Of a DNA stretch of 64,000 bases, positions 39,864 through 48,532 are shown in pieces (the first letter of the stretch is position 1; each line of letters starts with the position of its first letter). The position numbers and the translations under genes were made by a program. A model generated the notes under the pieces. The model made no database searches. It was not told where the DNA came from and worked only from the letters and a program-made list of their open reading frames with translations. The DNA lies in contig CANRJB010000007.1 in NCBI GenBank assembly GCA_947630845.1, forward strand, positions 29,342 to 93,341, read 5' to 3'. Source of the DNA: an uncultured Clostridia bacterium (GTDB taxonomy: Bacteria; Bacillota; Clostridia; Oscillospirales; Ruminococcaceae).

Positions 39864-40977
39864 ATAACTGCTCTGCACTGCGCTCCCATGAAGCATCCTT
39901 TGCACGGCGCATTCCGTCCGTTTTCAGTTTCTGCCGCAGTGCTGCATCCTCATGCAGACGGCACAGCCCCTCTGTCATGGAGATCGGGTCCTCTGCCTTC
40001 ACGATCACCGCACAGTCTCCCGTTACCTCCGGCAGCGATGCGGCATCGGATACCATCACCGGCGTGCCGCATGCCATCGCTTCAAGCGGCGGCATCCCGA
40101 ATCCCTCATACAGCGACGGAAATGTAAACGCCAGCGCACCGCTCATCAGCGTACAGAGGTCGGCATCCTCCACATACTGCGTAAAGACCACTTTCTCTCC
40201 AAGCCGCAGCTCCTGCACCTTTGCAAAAATATCCTCATACAGCCATCCCTTCCCCCCTGCAAGCACAAGCTGTGCCGGGTCGGAACGCTGCTCCGCATAT
40301 GCCGCATACGCCTGTACCAGACGCACCAGATTCTTCCGGGGTTCCAACGTGCCGAGATAGAGAAAATACGGCGGCTGGATGTTGTACTTCCTCTCCACCC
40401 GTTCATGTGCCGACGGATCATCGACCGGATGAAACCGCTCACAATCCACTCCGCATGGCACGACACGGATCTTTCCCTCATGTTCCGGATAGTATTTCAC
40501 GATCTCAGAGCGGGAAAATACCGAATCCGTTACGATCCTGTCCGCTCGCCGCATCGACTGCTCCAGCCCGAGTGCAAGCATCTGCCTTGTGCGTCCTCTT
40601 ACTGTCTCCGGATATGCCCGGAATACCATGTCGTGGACAGTGACCACCGTTTTTCCCTTCACGCCGGGAGGGACGATATAATTAAAAAAATGCGTCACAT
40701 CCGCATTGCCGAACAGCATCCCGTATGGGACAGGAATAAATGCAGACACTGTCCGGTACAGGTAGGGCGGACAGAATACATGCTTTGCCCCCACATGCCC
40801 TGAAAGAAAGGGAGCGATCTCTGCTCTTCTCTGTGCAAGATGCCTTGCGGCAAAGTAATTCAGCGTGAACGCATCCTCCGGATGACTCCTCGTCATGGCA
40901 GAAACCTGCCCTGCCATGCAGTAGCCGATACCCGTCCGTCTGCCCATGAGAGGAAGTGCATCGAATGCAATGTTCAT
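39829..40977 (-). CDS. Glycosyltransferase family 4 (GT-B)
   Basis: 382 residues. N-terminal MNIAFDALPLMGRRTGIG is the start seen in mannosyl/rhamnosyl GT4 enzymes; VTVHDMVFRAYPE near residue 115; donor domain YFLYLGTLEPRKNLVRLV near residue 208 and ExxxxxxxE in YEGFGMPPLEAMACGTPV near residue 295. Likely adds mannose or rhamnose from GDP donors made by ManC, Gmd and Rmd of the same operon. Starts four bases inside the preceding small gene. Confidence 0.88.
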   Translation of the reverse strand: MNIAFDALPLMGRRTGIGYCMAGQVSAMTRSHPEDAFTLNYFAARHLAQRRAEIAPFLSGHVGAKHVFCPPYLYRTVSAFIPVPYGMLFGNADVTHFFNYIVPPGVKGKTVVTVHDMVFRAYPETVRGRTRQMLALGLEQSMRRADRIVTDSVFSRSEIVKYYPEHEGKIRVVPCGVDCERFHPVDDPSAHERVERKYNIQPPYFLYLGTLEPRKNLVRLVQAYAAYAEQRSDPAQLVLAGGKGWLYEDIFAKVQELRLGEKVVFTQYVEDADLCTLMSGALAFTFPSLYEGFGMPPLEAMACGTPVMVSDAASLPEVTGDCAVIVKAEDPISMTEGLCRLHEDAALRQKLKTDGMRRAKDASWERSAEQLYEVYREIAETS

Positions 40978-41210
40978 AGCCTCTGTATCAGCTCATGCAG
41001 ACAGGCATTCACATCGTCCTCCCGGAAACCGCCCATCTGTGTCCGGAACGGCTCGCCGGCAATGCGCTCTGCCTCCTCGATCGCCTGTTCCCGGAACATC
41101 GAACCCCTCTGCACGGCATCTGTCAGTGCCGTCAGAGCTTCGATGCGTGCCAGTGTCTGCTCCTTGTCCACGCCTTTCAGGAGCGCAGTGCGGATCTGTC
41201 CTGTCTCCAT
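40974..41210 (-). CDS. Small helical protein of unknown function in the EPS operon
   Basis: 78 residues, start METGQI behind GAGGTG. It is charged, soluble and mainly helical, with ALTALTDAVQRG and a C-terminal GGFREDDVNACLHEL. The last motif recalls the GGF-x-DDVxxYI openings of DivIVA-like coiled-coil proteins, but here it is at the C-terminus. It lies tightly between gmd and a glycosyltransferase, so it belongs to the pathway; I do not recognise the family. Confidence 0.65.
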   Translation of the reverse strand: METGQIRTALLKGVDKEQTLARIEALTALTDAVQRGSMFREQAIEEAERIAGEPFRTQMGGFREDDVNACLHELIQRL

Positions 41211-41218
41211 GCCGCACC

Positions 41219-42235
41219 TCACCTTTCTGCCTGCACGAGTGCCATGTCATGGCGCACCATGCGCTCCACCAGCTCCGCAAAGCTGATCTCACGCTTCCAG
41301 CCAAGCTGCTTCTCTGCCTTAGCCGGGTTGCCAAGCAGGACATCCACCTCTGCCGGACGGAAAAATGCCTCATTCACCTTGACAATGACCTTTCCTGTAT
41401 CGGCATTTTTCCCGACCTCATGGATGCCTTCGCCCTCCCAGATGACCGGGATGCCTGCCGCCCGGAATGCCTGCTCTGCAAATTCCCGGACTGTTCTTGT
41501 CTCGTTGGTCGCAATGACATAATCATCCGGTTTGTCCTGCTGTAACATCAGCCACATCGCACGCACATAGTCCATAGAATGCCCCCAGTCACGCTTTGCG
41601 CTCAGGTTGCCAAGCTCCACACAGTCCTGCAAACCGTAACGGATGCGTGCTGCTGCATGGGAGATCTTCCGGGTGACAAATTCCATGCCCCTGCGTTCGG
41701 ATTCATGGTTGAAGAGAATGCCGGAGCAGGCAAACATGCCGTAACTCTCCCGGTAATTTTTGGTGATCCAATGCCCGTAGAGCTTTGCGCATCCATAGGG
41801 GCTTCTCGGATAAAAGGGGGTTGTTTCGGTCTGCGGCATTTCCTGCACCATGCCGAACATTTCCGATGTGGATGCCTGATAGAAACGGGCATCCGGCTTG
41901 ACGATACGGATGGCTTCGAGCATGTTGGTCACACCGATGCCGTCCGTCTCTGCCGTATTCAGCGGCGTATCCCAGCTTGCTGCCACAAAGGACTGTGCCG
42001 CAAGGTTGTAGACTTCATCTGCCTGTGAGATGCGCATTGCCGTAAGCAGCGAAACGGGGTCGGTCATGTCGGCATAGATGAGATGCAGCCTGTCCCGGAG
42101 ATGGGCAATGTTGCCGTAGTCCACATTTGCCTTCCGCCGCCAGATGCCGTAAACCTCATAGCCCTTTTCAAGCAGCAGTTCCGCAAGATAGGATCCGTCC
42201 TGTCCGGTAATGCCTGTGATGAGCGCATGTTTCAT
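41219..42235 (-). CDS. gmd: GDP-mannose 4,6-dehydratase
   Basis: 338 residues. It converts GDP-D-mannose to GDP-4-keto-6-deoxy-mannose with bound NADP. GITGQDGSYLAELLLEKGYEV, YNLAAQSFVAASWD, STSEMFG, catalytic YGCAK (YxxxK), FNHESERRG and NLSAKRDWGHSMDYV are all hallmarks of Gmd. The second of two adjacent ATGs is chosen, since AGGAGA is six bases before it. Confidence 0.95.
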   Translation of the reverse strand: MKHALITGITGQDGSYLAELLLEKGYEVYGIWRRKANVDYGNIAHLRDRLHLIYADMTDPVSLLTAMRISQADEVYNLAAQSFVAASWDTPLNTAETDGIGVTNMLEAIRIVKPDARFYQASTSEMFGMVQEMPQTETTPFYPRSPYGCAKLYGHWITKNYRESYGMFACSGILFNHESERRGMEFVTRKISHAAARIRYGLQDCVELGNLSAKRDWGHSMDYVRAMWLMLQQDKPDDYVIATNETRTVREFAEQAFRAAGIPVIWEGEGIHEVGKNADTGKVIVKVNEAFFRPAEVDVLLGNPAKAEKQLGWKREISFAELVERMVRHDMALVQAER

Positions 42236-42247
42236 ATCCATTCTCCT

Positions 42248-43318
42248 TTACAAAAGTGATTCCCTGTGTTCTTCACGCAGCTGTGCAAGGATCTGTCTGA
42301 TGTCCTGCGTGCTGTTCTTGTCGCAGACAAGCACAGCATCGGGGGTATCGACAATGACAGTATCCTGCAAGCCCAGCACGGCGATCAGACGCTGTTCACC
42401 GCTGACGATACAGCCCCGTGAACGCACGCTGATCACATCGCCGGACAGCATGTTGCCGTTCTCGTCGGTATGGTTGATGCGTCCGAGTGCCAGCCAGCTC
42501 CCCACATCATCCCATCCGAAGCTGCCCGGAATGGTGAGGATGTTCTCTGCCTTTTCCATGATGCCGTAGTCCACCGACTGCGACGGGAGCGTGCAGAACC
42601 GTTCCTCCAGCACCTTGCTGAATGCATCCGTCCCATATGCCTCTGCGATCGGGAGCAGTCCGGCGTAAAGCTCCGGCATGAACTTTTCGAGGTTCATGAG
42701 AATGGTCGATGCCTTCCAGAGGAACATGCCGCTGTTCCAGAGATACGTCCCCTCACGAAGGTACTCCCTTGCCGTCTGCACATCCGGCTTTTCCACAAAA
42801 CATTCCACTTTGTACACACCGTTCCTGCCGCTGCCCCGTACATAGCGGATGTAGCCGTAGCCTGTCTCCGGATACGTGGGCGTGATGCCGAGGGTGACGA
42901 GGTTTGTCCCCTGTTCGGCAGCAGTCACGGCTCTGCGGAGCGTGTCAAGGTACATGTCCGTCTGGCGGATGAGATGGTCGGACGGCAGGACAAGCATCAC
43001 GGCATCGCCGTACTTTTTCCGTATCACGGAAGCTGCCAGTCCGATACAGGGGGCAGTGTTGCGGGAGCATGGCTCGGCGATGATATTCTCCGGCGGCAAT
43101 CCCCTGAGCTGCTCCGTGACAAGTCCGGTATAGGCAGCATTGGTGACGACGTACACATCCTCTGTCCTCACGAGCGGTGCAAGCCGCCGTACTGTCTTTT
43201 GCAGCATGGTTTCATGGTCGGATGTGAGCGACAGGAATTGCTTGGGGCAGTTTGTCCGGCTCTTCGGCCAGAAGCGTTCCCCCTTGCCGCCTGCCATAAT
43301 GACTGCGGTCAGTTTCAT
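42248..43318 (-). CDS. manC: Mannose-1-phosphate guanylyltransferase
   Basis: 356 residues. It makes GDP-mannose from GTP and mannose-1-phosphate. N-terminal VIMAGGKGERFWPKSR with PKQFLSL is the pyrophosphorylase signature; FVEKPD near residue 170 is the product-binding segment; a short C-terminal beta part follows. There is no fused isomerase domain, so mannose-6-phosphate must be made elsewhere. Overlaps the sugar-transferase gene by four bases with AAAAGGAGG upstream. Confidence 0.94.
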   Translation of the reverse strand: MKLTAVIMAGGKGERFWPKSRTNCPKQFLSLTSDHETMLQKTVRRLAPLVRTEDVYVVTNAAYTGLVTEQLRGLPPENIIAEPCSRNTAPCIGLAASVIRKKYGDAVMLVLPSDHLIRQTDMYLDTLRRAVTAAEQGTNLVTLGITPTYPETGYGYIRYVRGSGRNGVYKVECFVEKPDVQTAREYLREGTYLWNSGMFLWKASTILMNLEKFMPELYAGLLPIAEAYGTDAFSKVLEERFCTLPSQSVDYGIMEKAENILTIPGSFGWDDVGSWLALGRINHTDENGNMLSGDVISVRSRGCIVSGEQRLIAVLGLQDTVIVDTPDAVLVCDKNSTQDIRQILAQLREEHRESLL

Positions 43319-44706
43319 CTTTTTTCCTCCTTTTCGGACTCTGTGTGCAGAAGTGCAGCATTGCTTTTTTTATTGGGAAAAAGCATGGTCTTTAGTGTCA
43401 TGAACACGATCTGGATGTCTTTCAGGATGGAGTAATTTTCAATATACATCAGATCCATCCGCAGCTTGTCATAGGGACTGGTGTCATAGACTCCCGTTAC
43501 CTGTGCATAGCCGGTCAGCCCTGCCTTGACACACAGGCGGAAACGAAATTCCGGGCATGTTTTCTCATATTCCGCACAAAGTTCCGGTCGTTCCGGACGG
43601 GGTCCCACCACGGACATGTCCCCTTTCAGGATGTTGATGAGCTGCGGAAGCTCATCAAGCCGGAACCGCCGCAGCACCTTGCCTACGGGCGTGATGCGGC
43701 TGTCGTTATCGTCGGCAAGCTGTGCGCCGGTATCGGCTTCGGCATCGGGGATCATGCTGCGGAATTTGCAGACATTAAATTCCTTCCCCCCATAGGTCAG
43801 CCTTTTCTGACGGTAGAACACCGTTCCCCCGTCACAGAGCTTGACCGCTGCCGCACAGACCACCATCAGCAGTATCGCCGGCACACTCACCACGGCACAG
43901 AACAACAGGTCAAACAACCGCTTTGCCGCACGCTGTTCAAAGGTCAGCCCGTAATTCCGGCAGAGCAGCAGCGGTGTGTCAAACAGCCGGATATCCTCTG
44001 CCCCACGCAGTATGATGTCGGCAATATCCGGCACGACATAGGCACGCAGCTTGTGCGCAAAGCAGAATTTCACCAGCGCATTGCGCAGCTCTGCCGGGAG
44101 TTCCTGTAAGATCACGCCGTCATATTGCAGTATCTTATCCCGGATGGTATCCAAGTCGGCATCGGCACTGATGGATTCGCAGATCATATACTTGTCCACC
44201 CGGCAGCTCATCTTCAGGACGAGCGCAGCGGCTTCCTTGCTGCCGTACACCACGATCATGCGTCTGGGCGGATAGAGTGCAAAATAGAGCTTCTGCATCA
44301 GTACCGTCCAGAGCACGACCACGATCAGCTCCTCTGCCGTCAGCAGCAGCAGCGGCTGCATCGCTGCAAAATGCCGCAGGACCAGACTAAGCTGAAAATA
44401 GCTCACCACATTTGTCCAGATGATCGCCAGCACCTGCGAGAACATCACATCCGTCCGCCGCAGATAGCCCACCTTGAAACCGCCATATACCTTAAAAAAC
44501 AGGAACAGTACCACCCCATACACGCCGATCAGTGCCCAGTTGCCCCTCCGGTAAAACGGCAGTACCAGTTCATCCAGATAGTACCTGTACCAGATATGTG
44601 CAAACAGCATGGTCAGCAGTCCCATCAGAAGCACTGCTGAGGTGAATGTCACGATACGTTTATATTGTTCCCTGTCTTGTGCGGAATTATTTATCTCTTG
44701 CCGCAA
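43315..44706 (-). CDS. Undecaprenyl-phosphate sugar-1-phosphate transferase (WcaJ/CpsE type)
   Basis: 463 residues. Four N-terminal membrane helices, a CoA-binding-like Rossmann segment (about residues 130-240), a fifth hydrophobic helix, then the bacterial sugar-transferase domain with KRLFDLLFCAVVSVPAI, VFYRQKRLTYGGKEFNVCKFRSM, the rest of the active site LRRFRLDELPQLINILKGDM, and VGPRPERPEL. It starts the exopolysaccharide repeat unit by placing a hexose-1-phosphate on undecaprenyl phosphate. First gene of the EPS operon, with its own promoter. Confidence 0.94.
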   Translation of the reverse strand: MRQEINNSAQDREQYKRIVTFTSAVLLMGLLTMLFAHIWYRYYLDELVLPFYRRGNWALIGVYGVVLFLFFKVYGGFKVGYLRRTDVMFSQVLAIIWTNVVSYFQLSLVLRHFAAMQPLLLLTAEELIVVVLWTVLMQKLYFALYPPRRMIVVYGSKEAAALVLKMSCRVDKYMICESISADADLDTIRDKILQYDGVILQELPAELRNALVKFCFAHKLRAYVVPDIADIILRGAEDIRLFDTPLLLCRNYGLTFEQRAAKRLFDLLFCAVVSVPAILLMVVCAAAVKLCDGGTVFYRQKRLTYGGKEFNVCKFRSMIPDAEADTGAQLADDNDSRITPVGKVLRRFRLDELPQLINILKGDMSVVGPRPERPELCAEYEKTCPEFRFRLCVKAGLTGYAQVTGVYDTSPYDKLRMDLMYIENYSILKDIQIVFMTLKTMLFPNKKSNAALLHTESEKEEKR

Positions 44707-44756
44707 GATCTTTCTCCTCTCTTTTGTGCCCTTTCTCTCTTTCGGGCTGCTCTCTC

Positions 44757-44785
44757 ATGATAGCAATGCCATCTGTCTCTGTCAA
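44757..44785 (-). promoter_or_regulatory. Promoter of the exopolysaccharide operon
   Basis: Minus-strand TTGACA and TATCAT with a 17-base spacer, about 50 bases before the sugar-transferase start. The genes down to 37461 are spaced at 13 bases or less, so one transcript is likely. Confidence 0.8.
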
Positions 44786-44804
44786 TAGCATTGCCCGTTT
44801 CCCC

Positions 44805-44860
44805 CGGCAGATATTCAGTTTCTGTCATCCGACCGGAGCAGGATAACAGAAGCTTCCTGA
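44805..44860 (+). repeat. Dispersed hairpin repeat, copy D
   Basis: CTGTCATCC/GGATAACAG with GACCGGAGCA between, related to copies A-C but with a diverged tail. It lies just past the stop of the histidine-kinase gene and could end that transcript. Confidence 0.45.
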
Positions 44861-44865
44861 TGTAA

Positions 44866-46629
44866 TCACAATGTCAGCAGAAACCGGATCCATCTCCCCT
44901 GCTCACAGGTCACGGAGAACCGGATGCGGTGAACATCCATGATGCTCTTGGCAATGGCAAGACCAAGTCCATAGCCGCTCTTGCCCTTGTTGTTGCGTGC
45001 CTTGTCGCCACGGTAGAAACGCTCAAAGATCCGCTCTGTCTCCTCCGGTGCGATCTCACAGCCGGTGTTGTAAAATTCAAGGATGCTGTGTTCCCCCTTT
45101 TTCATGAGAGTGACCTTGATGATGCCGTTCTCATTGGAATACTTGATGGCGTTGTCAATGAAGATGGCACAGAGCTGGCGGATGTGCTGTTCACTGCCGT
45201 GATAGATGATGCCGGGCGGCACGTCCATTTCCAGATTGCGCTGCTGCTCAAAGGCTGCACTCTCGAAGGGCAGTGTCGTTGCTGCCACTGCCATGCTCAG
45301 GTCGAAGTCCGTAAATTCATATTCCTGTGCCGCATTGTCCATTCTGGCAAGCCGCAGCAGATCACCGACAAGCTGGCTCATCCTGCTGATCTGTTCCTGC
45401 ATGTAGCCAAGCCATTTGTTCTCTCCGATCTCATCCTGCAAGATATCCGCATTCGCCGTCAGGACAGCGATCGGCGTTTTCAGCTCATGTCCGGCATCTG
45501 AAACGAATTGTTTCTGCCGGGTGAAGGCATTCTGCACGGGTTTGGTGATCCATCTCGAAAGCACGATCAGCAAGCCCAGCAGCACCAGCAGCATCACGAT
45601 ACCGATGATGACCGTCGTCCGGAAGAGGTTGTTCAATAAGCCCTGATCGGATGTCTTGTCTGTAATGACAAGAAGCGTACCGTAATTCTTCTCTGCCCGG
45701 CAGTATTGCAGCCATCCGTACATGCCCTCGTCGTCCTTCCTTGCAAGGATCCCTTCAAGGATATCGACTGCCTCCTCATCGGTGTAGTCCTCCGTATTCC
45801 GCACACCGATCAGATTCCCCTGTGCATCCGCAAGAATGGCGAAATGGTCAATGGTAATGGAGACATTCCAACGGTCGGAACGGGGTGGTTCTTTCGGGGT
45901 CGGGGGTTCCTGCGGCGGCAGGGGGGCAGTGGTCACGGTGGTCGTTTCTGCGGCAGTCTCCGGCGGCATCGATCCTCTGGTATCTGACGGCACAGAAGCT
46001 GCCGGCGGAGATGGATTCACTGCCGCTGTATTCACGGGGACATCCGTTGTCAGTGAAGGGGCAGTCTCCGTCGGCTGCATGGGGGGCTGTTCCCATTCGG
46101 GCGGTTTCCAGTCGTCACGATCTTCCGGGTCATCCTCGCTATTCTCTGCCTGATCGTTCTCCCATTCCCATCGTCCGTCATCATACTCCGGTTCATCGCT
46201 GCTGTTCTCTGCCTGACTGTCCTCCCGTCCCCATTGTCCGCCCCAGTCCTCCGGTCTGACGGGCGGTCGGGCATTGGGATCCTGACGGTCACCTCTGTCT
46301 CCGGCAAGTGCCATCATCGCTGGTGCAGCGGAGTGATCGGTTTCTTCCGCCATGGCAGCAGGCTGCATGTCGGGCATTCTCTCCGGCGGCTGTATCTCCT
46401 CGGCGGATGCATAGCGGTCACTGTCGGCGATCTGACGGAGCAGACGCATGGACTGTGACCGGCTGACTTTGTTCATGATGACGTTGATGGACGCAAGCAT
46501 GACCACAAAGACAGCGATCAGAATGCTCATTGCCATAGCAATGAACTTGACACGCATCATCCGGATGACATCCCTCCGGAAATCCTGCAAAAAGCGTTTT
46601 ACATCAGAGAGTCCCGGAAACGGCTTCAT
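44866..46629 (-). CDS. Membrane sensor histidine kinase with long Pro/Glu-rich sensor region
   Basis: 587 residues. Helix 1 at about residues 28-50, an extracytoplasmic region to about residue 330, helix 2 at about 333-355, then HisKA with phospho-acceptor His381 in GHELKTPIAVL and an HATPase domain with NAIKYSNENG and GYGLGLAIAKSI. Residues about 90-245 of the outer region are low-complexity Pro, Glu, Asp, Trp and Thr (for example PPEWEQPPMQPTE), unlike a folded sensor. The kinase overlaps its response-regulator gene by four bases. The stimulus is unknown; the low-complexity stretch suggests wall-spanning or proteolytic sensing. Confidence 0.92.
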   Translation of the reverse strand: MKPFPGLSDVKRFLQDFRRDVIRMMRVKFIAMAMSILIAVFVVMLASINVIMNKVSRSQSMRLLRQIADSDRYASAEEIQPPERMPDMQPAAMAEETDHSAAPAMMALAGDRGDRQDPNARPPVRPEDWGGQWGREDSQAENSSDEPEYDDGRWEWENDQAENSEDDPEDRDDWKPPEWEQPPMQPTETAPSLTTDVPVNTAAVNPSPPAASVPSDTRGSMPPETAAETTTVTTAPLPPQEPPTPKEPPRSDRWNVSITIDHFAILADAQGNLIGVRNTEDYTDEEAVDILEGILARKDDEGMYGWLQYCRAEKNYGTLLVITDKTSDQGLLNNLFRTTVIIGIVMLLVLLGLLIVLSRWITKPVQNAFTRQKQFVSDAGHELKTPIAVLTANADILQDEIGENKWLGYMQEQISRMSQLVGDLLRLARMDNAAQEYEFTDFDLSMAVAATTLPFESAAFEQQRNLEMDVPPGIIYHGSEQHIRQLCAIFIDNAIKYSNENGIIKVTLMKKGEHSILEFYNTGCEIAPEETERIFERFYRGDKARNNKGKSGYGLGLAIAKSIMDVHRIRFSVTCEQGRWIRFLLTL

Positions 46630-47303
46630 TTTGTACCGCCTTCCAGAAAGTAGCCGATGCCTCTTGCGGTCTTGATCGTCACCTGTGAACCGATGGCAGT
46701 GAGTTTTTTACGCAGGAAGGAAATGTAGACTTCCACATTATTGTACTCCACATCACTGTCATAGCCCCATATTTTCTCGATAAACCGTTCTTTCGGAATG
46801 AGCTGACGGGGGTTGGCAATGAGCAGCTCCATGATCTGGTACTCTTTCAGACTGAGCTTGACATAGTGTTCCGCACGGCTGAGGGAGAAGGTACTCTTGT
46901 TCAGGGCAATGTCCTGATACTCGAATGCATCCGTTACGACCTCTCCTTTGCGGCGTGTCAGCGAACGCACCCTTGCAAGCAGCTCACCGCTGACAAAGGG
47001 CTTGGTGAGGTAATCATCTGCACCGCTGTCCAGACCGTTGATCTTGTCCTCCACATCCGAACGTGCCGTCAGGAGCAGGACGGGGGTGTTGATGTGCTGT
47101 TTCCGGAGCGTCCGCAGTACGTCGATGCCGTCCCGACGGGGCAGCATGATGTCCAGTATGATGCAGTCGTAAATATCCGTCAGCCCGTAGTCCAGACCAT
47201 CTTCCCCGTCATAGACGGTATCTACACTATACTTATTTCGTCTAAGGATCTCGCTGAGCGCATCCGCCAAAGCGACTTCATCTTCCACAACAAGAATTTT
47301 CAT
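46626..47303 (-). CDS. OmpR/PhoB-family response regulator
   Basis: 225 residues starting MKILVVEDE behind AAAGGA. Phospho-acceptor Asp51 in IILDIMLPRRDG, Thr in LLLTARS and Lys in YLTKPF complete the receiver; residues about 125-222 are a winged helix with LSLKEYQIMELLIANPRQLI and YISFLRKKL. It controls genes in response to the adjacent kinase; the targets are not evident. Confidence 0.95.
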   Translation of the reverse strand: MKILVVEDEVALADALSEILRRNKYSVDTVYDGEDGLDYGLTDIYDCIILDIMLPRRDGIDVLRTLRKQHINTPVLLLTARSDVEDKINGLDSGADDYLTKPFVSGELLARVRSLTRRKGEVVTDAFEYQDIALNKSTFSLSRAEHYVKLSLKEYQIMELLIANPRQLIPKERFIEKIWGYDSDVEYNNVEVYISFLRKKLTAIGSQVTIKTARGIGYFLEGGTK

Positions 47304-47393
47304 TTGGTATTCCTTTCTGCTGTGCATTTTCCACTATCCTGTCCCGGCAGGACAGCAGGAACATGCCTGCGGCGGCTATCGGTCATTCTGAAT

Positions 47394-47422
47394 TTGACAA
47401 TCGCTATCAGATGTGGTATACT
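47394..47422 (+). promoter_or_regulatory. Promoter upstream of spoVAC
   Basis: TTGACA and TATACT with a 17-base spacer ending TGTGG, a housekeeping promoter about 80 bases before the gene. Confidence 0.75.
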
Positions 47423-47500
47423 TATGTTATGGGTGTGCTGTCTCTGTATATTGTTCCTCCGGATGGTCATACTATGAAAAACCACAAAGGAGAATGTGCT

Positions 47501-47938
47501 ATGAAAGTCACACCAGAACTTTACAAAGATATGGCAAAACAGGCAGAGCCTAAGTCCAACAGCAAGGTCAACATCCCGATCGCATTTCTTGTCGGGGGCA
47601 GCATCTGTGCTGTCGGACAGCTGCTCATGGAGGGATTCCTGCGGCTTGGACTGGAACGGTCACAGGCTGCCGCATGGGTATCGGTCATACTGGTCGCATG
47701 CAGTGCCGTCCTGACCGGATTCGGACTCTATGAAAAGCTTGCCCGTCATGCCGGTGCAGGGACGCTCGTGCCCATCACAGGCTTTGCCAACGCCATCACC
47801 TCATGCGCCATCGAAGCAAAGACAGAAGGCTTTGTACTCGGCGTCGGCGCAAAGATCTTTACCATCGCAGGGCCTGTCCTCCTCTATGGATGTGTGGCAG
47901 CTGCGGTCTATGGTATCTTCTATTATGCATTCCATTAA
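47501..47938 (+). CDS. spoVAC: Stage V sporulation protein AC-like (SpoVAC/SpoVAEb family)
   Basis: 145 residues behind AAAGGAGAATG. Four hydrophobic helices; NIPIAFLVGGSICAVGQLL near residue 23 and GFANAITSCAIEAKTEGFV near residue 93 are the family signatures. SpoVA proteins form the dipicolinic-acid channel of the spore membrane; SpoVAC also acts as a mechanosensitive channel. Here no spoVAD or spoVAE gene follows; the next gene is an unrelated phosphatase. Confidence 0.85.
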   Translation: MKVTPELYKDMAKQAEPKSNSKVNIPIAFLVGGSICAVGQLLMEGFLRLGLERSQAAAWVSVILVACSAVLTGFGLYEKLARHAGAGTLVPITGFANAITSCAIEAKTEGFVLGVGAKIFTIAGPVLLYGCVAAAVYGIFYYAFH

Positions 47939-48001
47939 AGACTGTCGGGGACTGTGCCGGCGAGTGCCGCCGGCATCCCGGCAGACAAAGGAGGAAGTAT
48001 T

Positions 48002-48532
48002 ATGCTTTATGCGACCCGTCACGGACAGACTGCATGGAATGCCGGTGACATCATCAGCGGCGTGACTGATATCCCCTTGTCGGAGGAGGGACTGCGGCAG
48101 GCGCAGGATCTTGCGGAACAGGCAGCACAGCTGCCCATCTGCCGCATCATCGCATCCCCCATGCAGCGTGCGCAGCAGACGGCACAAGCCGTTGCGGACA
48201 GGCTGCATCTGCCCGTGCAGACGGACGAGAGACTGCGTGAATGGAATTATGGTGCATTTGAGGGGAAAAGCCGCCTTACACCGGGGTTTCCGGAGGCAAA
48301 GGCTGCATGGGGCTGCAAGATGCCGGGCGGCGGTGAATCCGTTTTTCAGGTCGTACAGCGTACATACAATGTCATTGACGATGTCAGGCGGCTGTATCCG
48401 GGGGAAAATGTACTGCTCGTCTGTCACGGCGGTATCTGCCGGGTGATCGACAGCTATTTCCACGATATGACCACAGAACGGTTCATGGGCTTTTTCATGG
48501 GCAACTGTGAGATCAGGGCATACGATCTCTGA
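48002..48532 (+). CDS. Histidine phosphatase superfamily protein (phosphoglycerate-mutase-like)
   Basis: 176 residues from ATG 48002, with AAAGGAGG upstream. ATRHGQTAWN holds the phospho-His near residue 8; RLREWNYGAFEG holds the second acid; LVCHGGICRVI holds the second His near residue 148. Family members include cobalamin phosphatase CobC and phosphoglycerate phosphatases; the substrate is not clear. It follows spoVAC by 63 bases containing a CCGGCG/CGCCGG hairpin and overlaps the converging Sfp-type gene by 20 bases. Confidence 0.88.
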   Translation: MLYATRHGQTAWNAGDIISGVTDIPLSEEGLRQAQDLAEQAAQLPICRIIASPMQRAQQTAQAVADRLHLPVQTDERLREWNYGAFEGKSRLTPGFPEAKAAWGCKMPGGGESVFQVVQRTYNVIDDVRRLYPGENVLLVCHGGICRVIDSYFHDMTTERFMGFFMGNCEIRAYDL

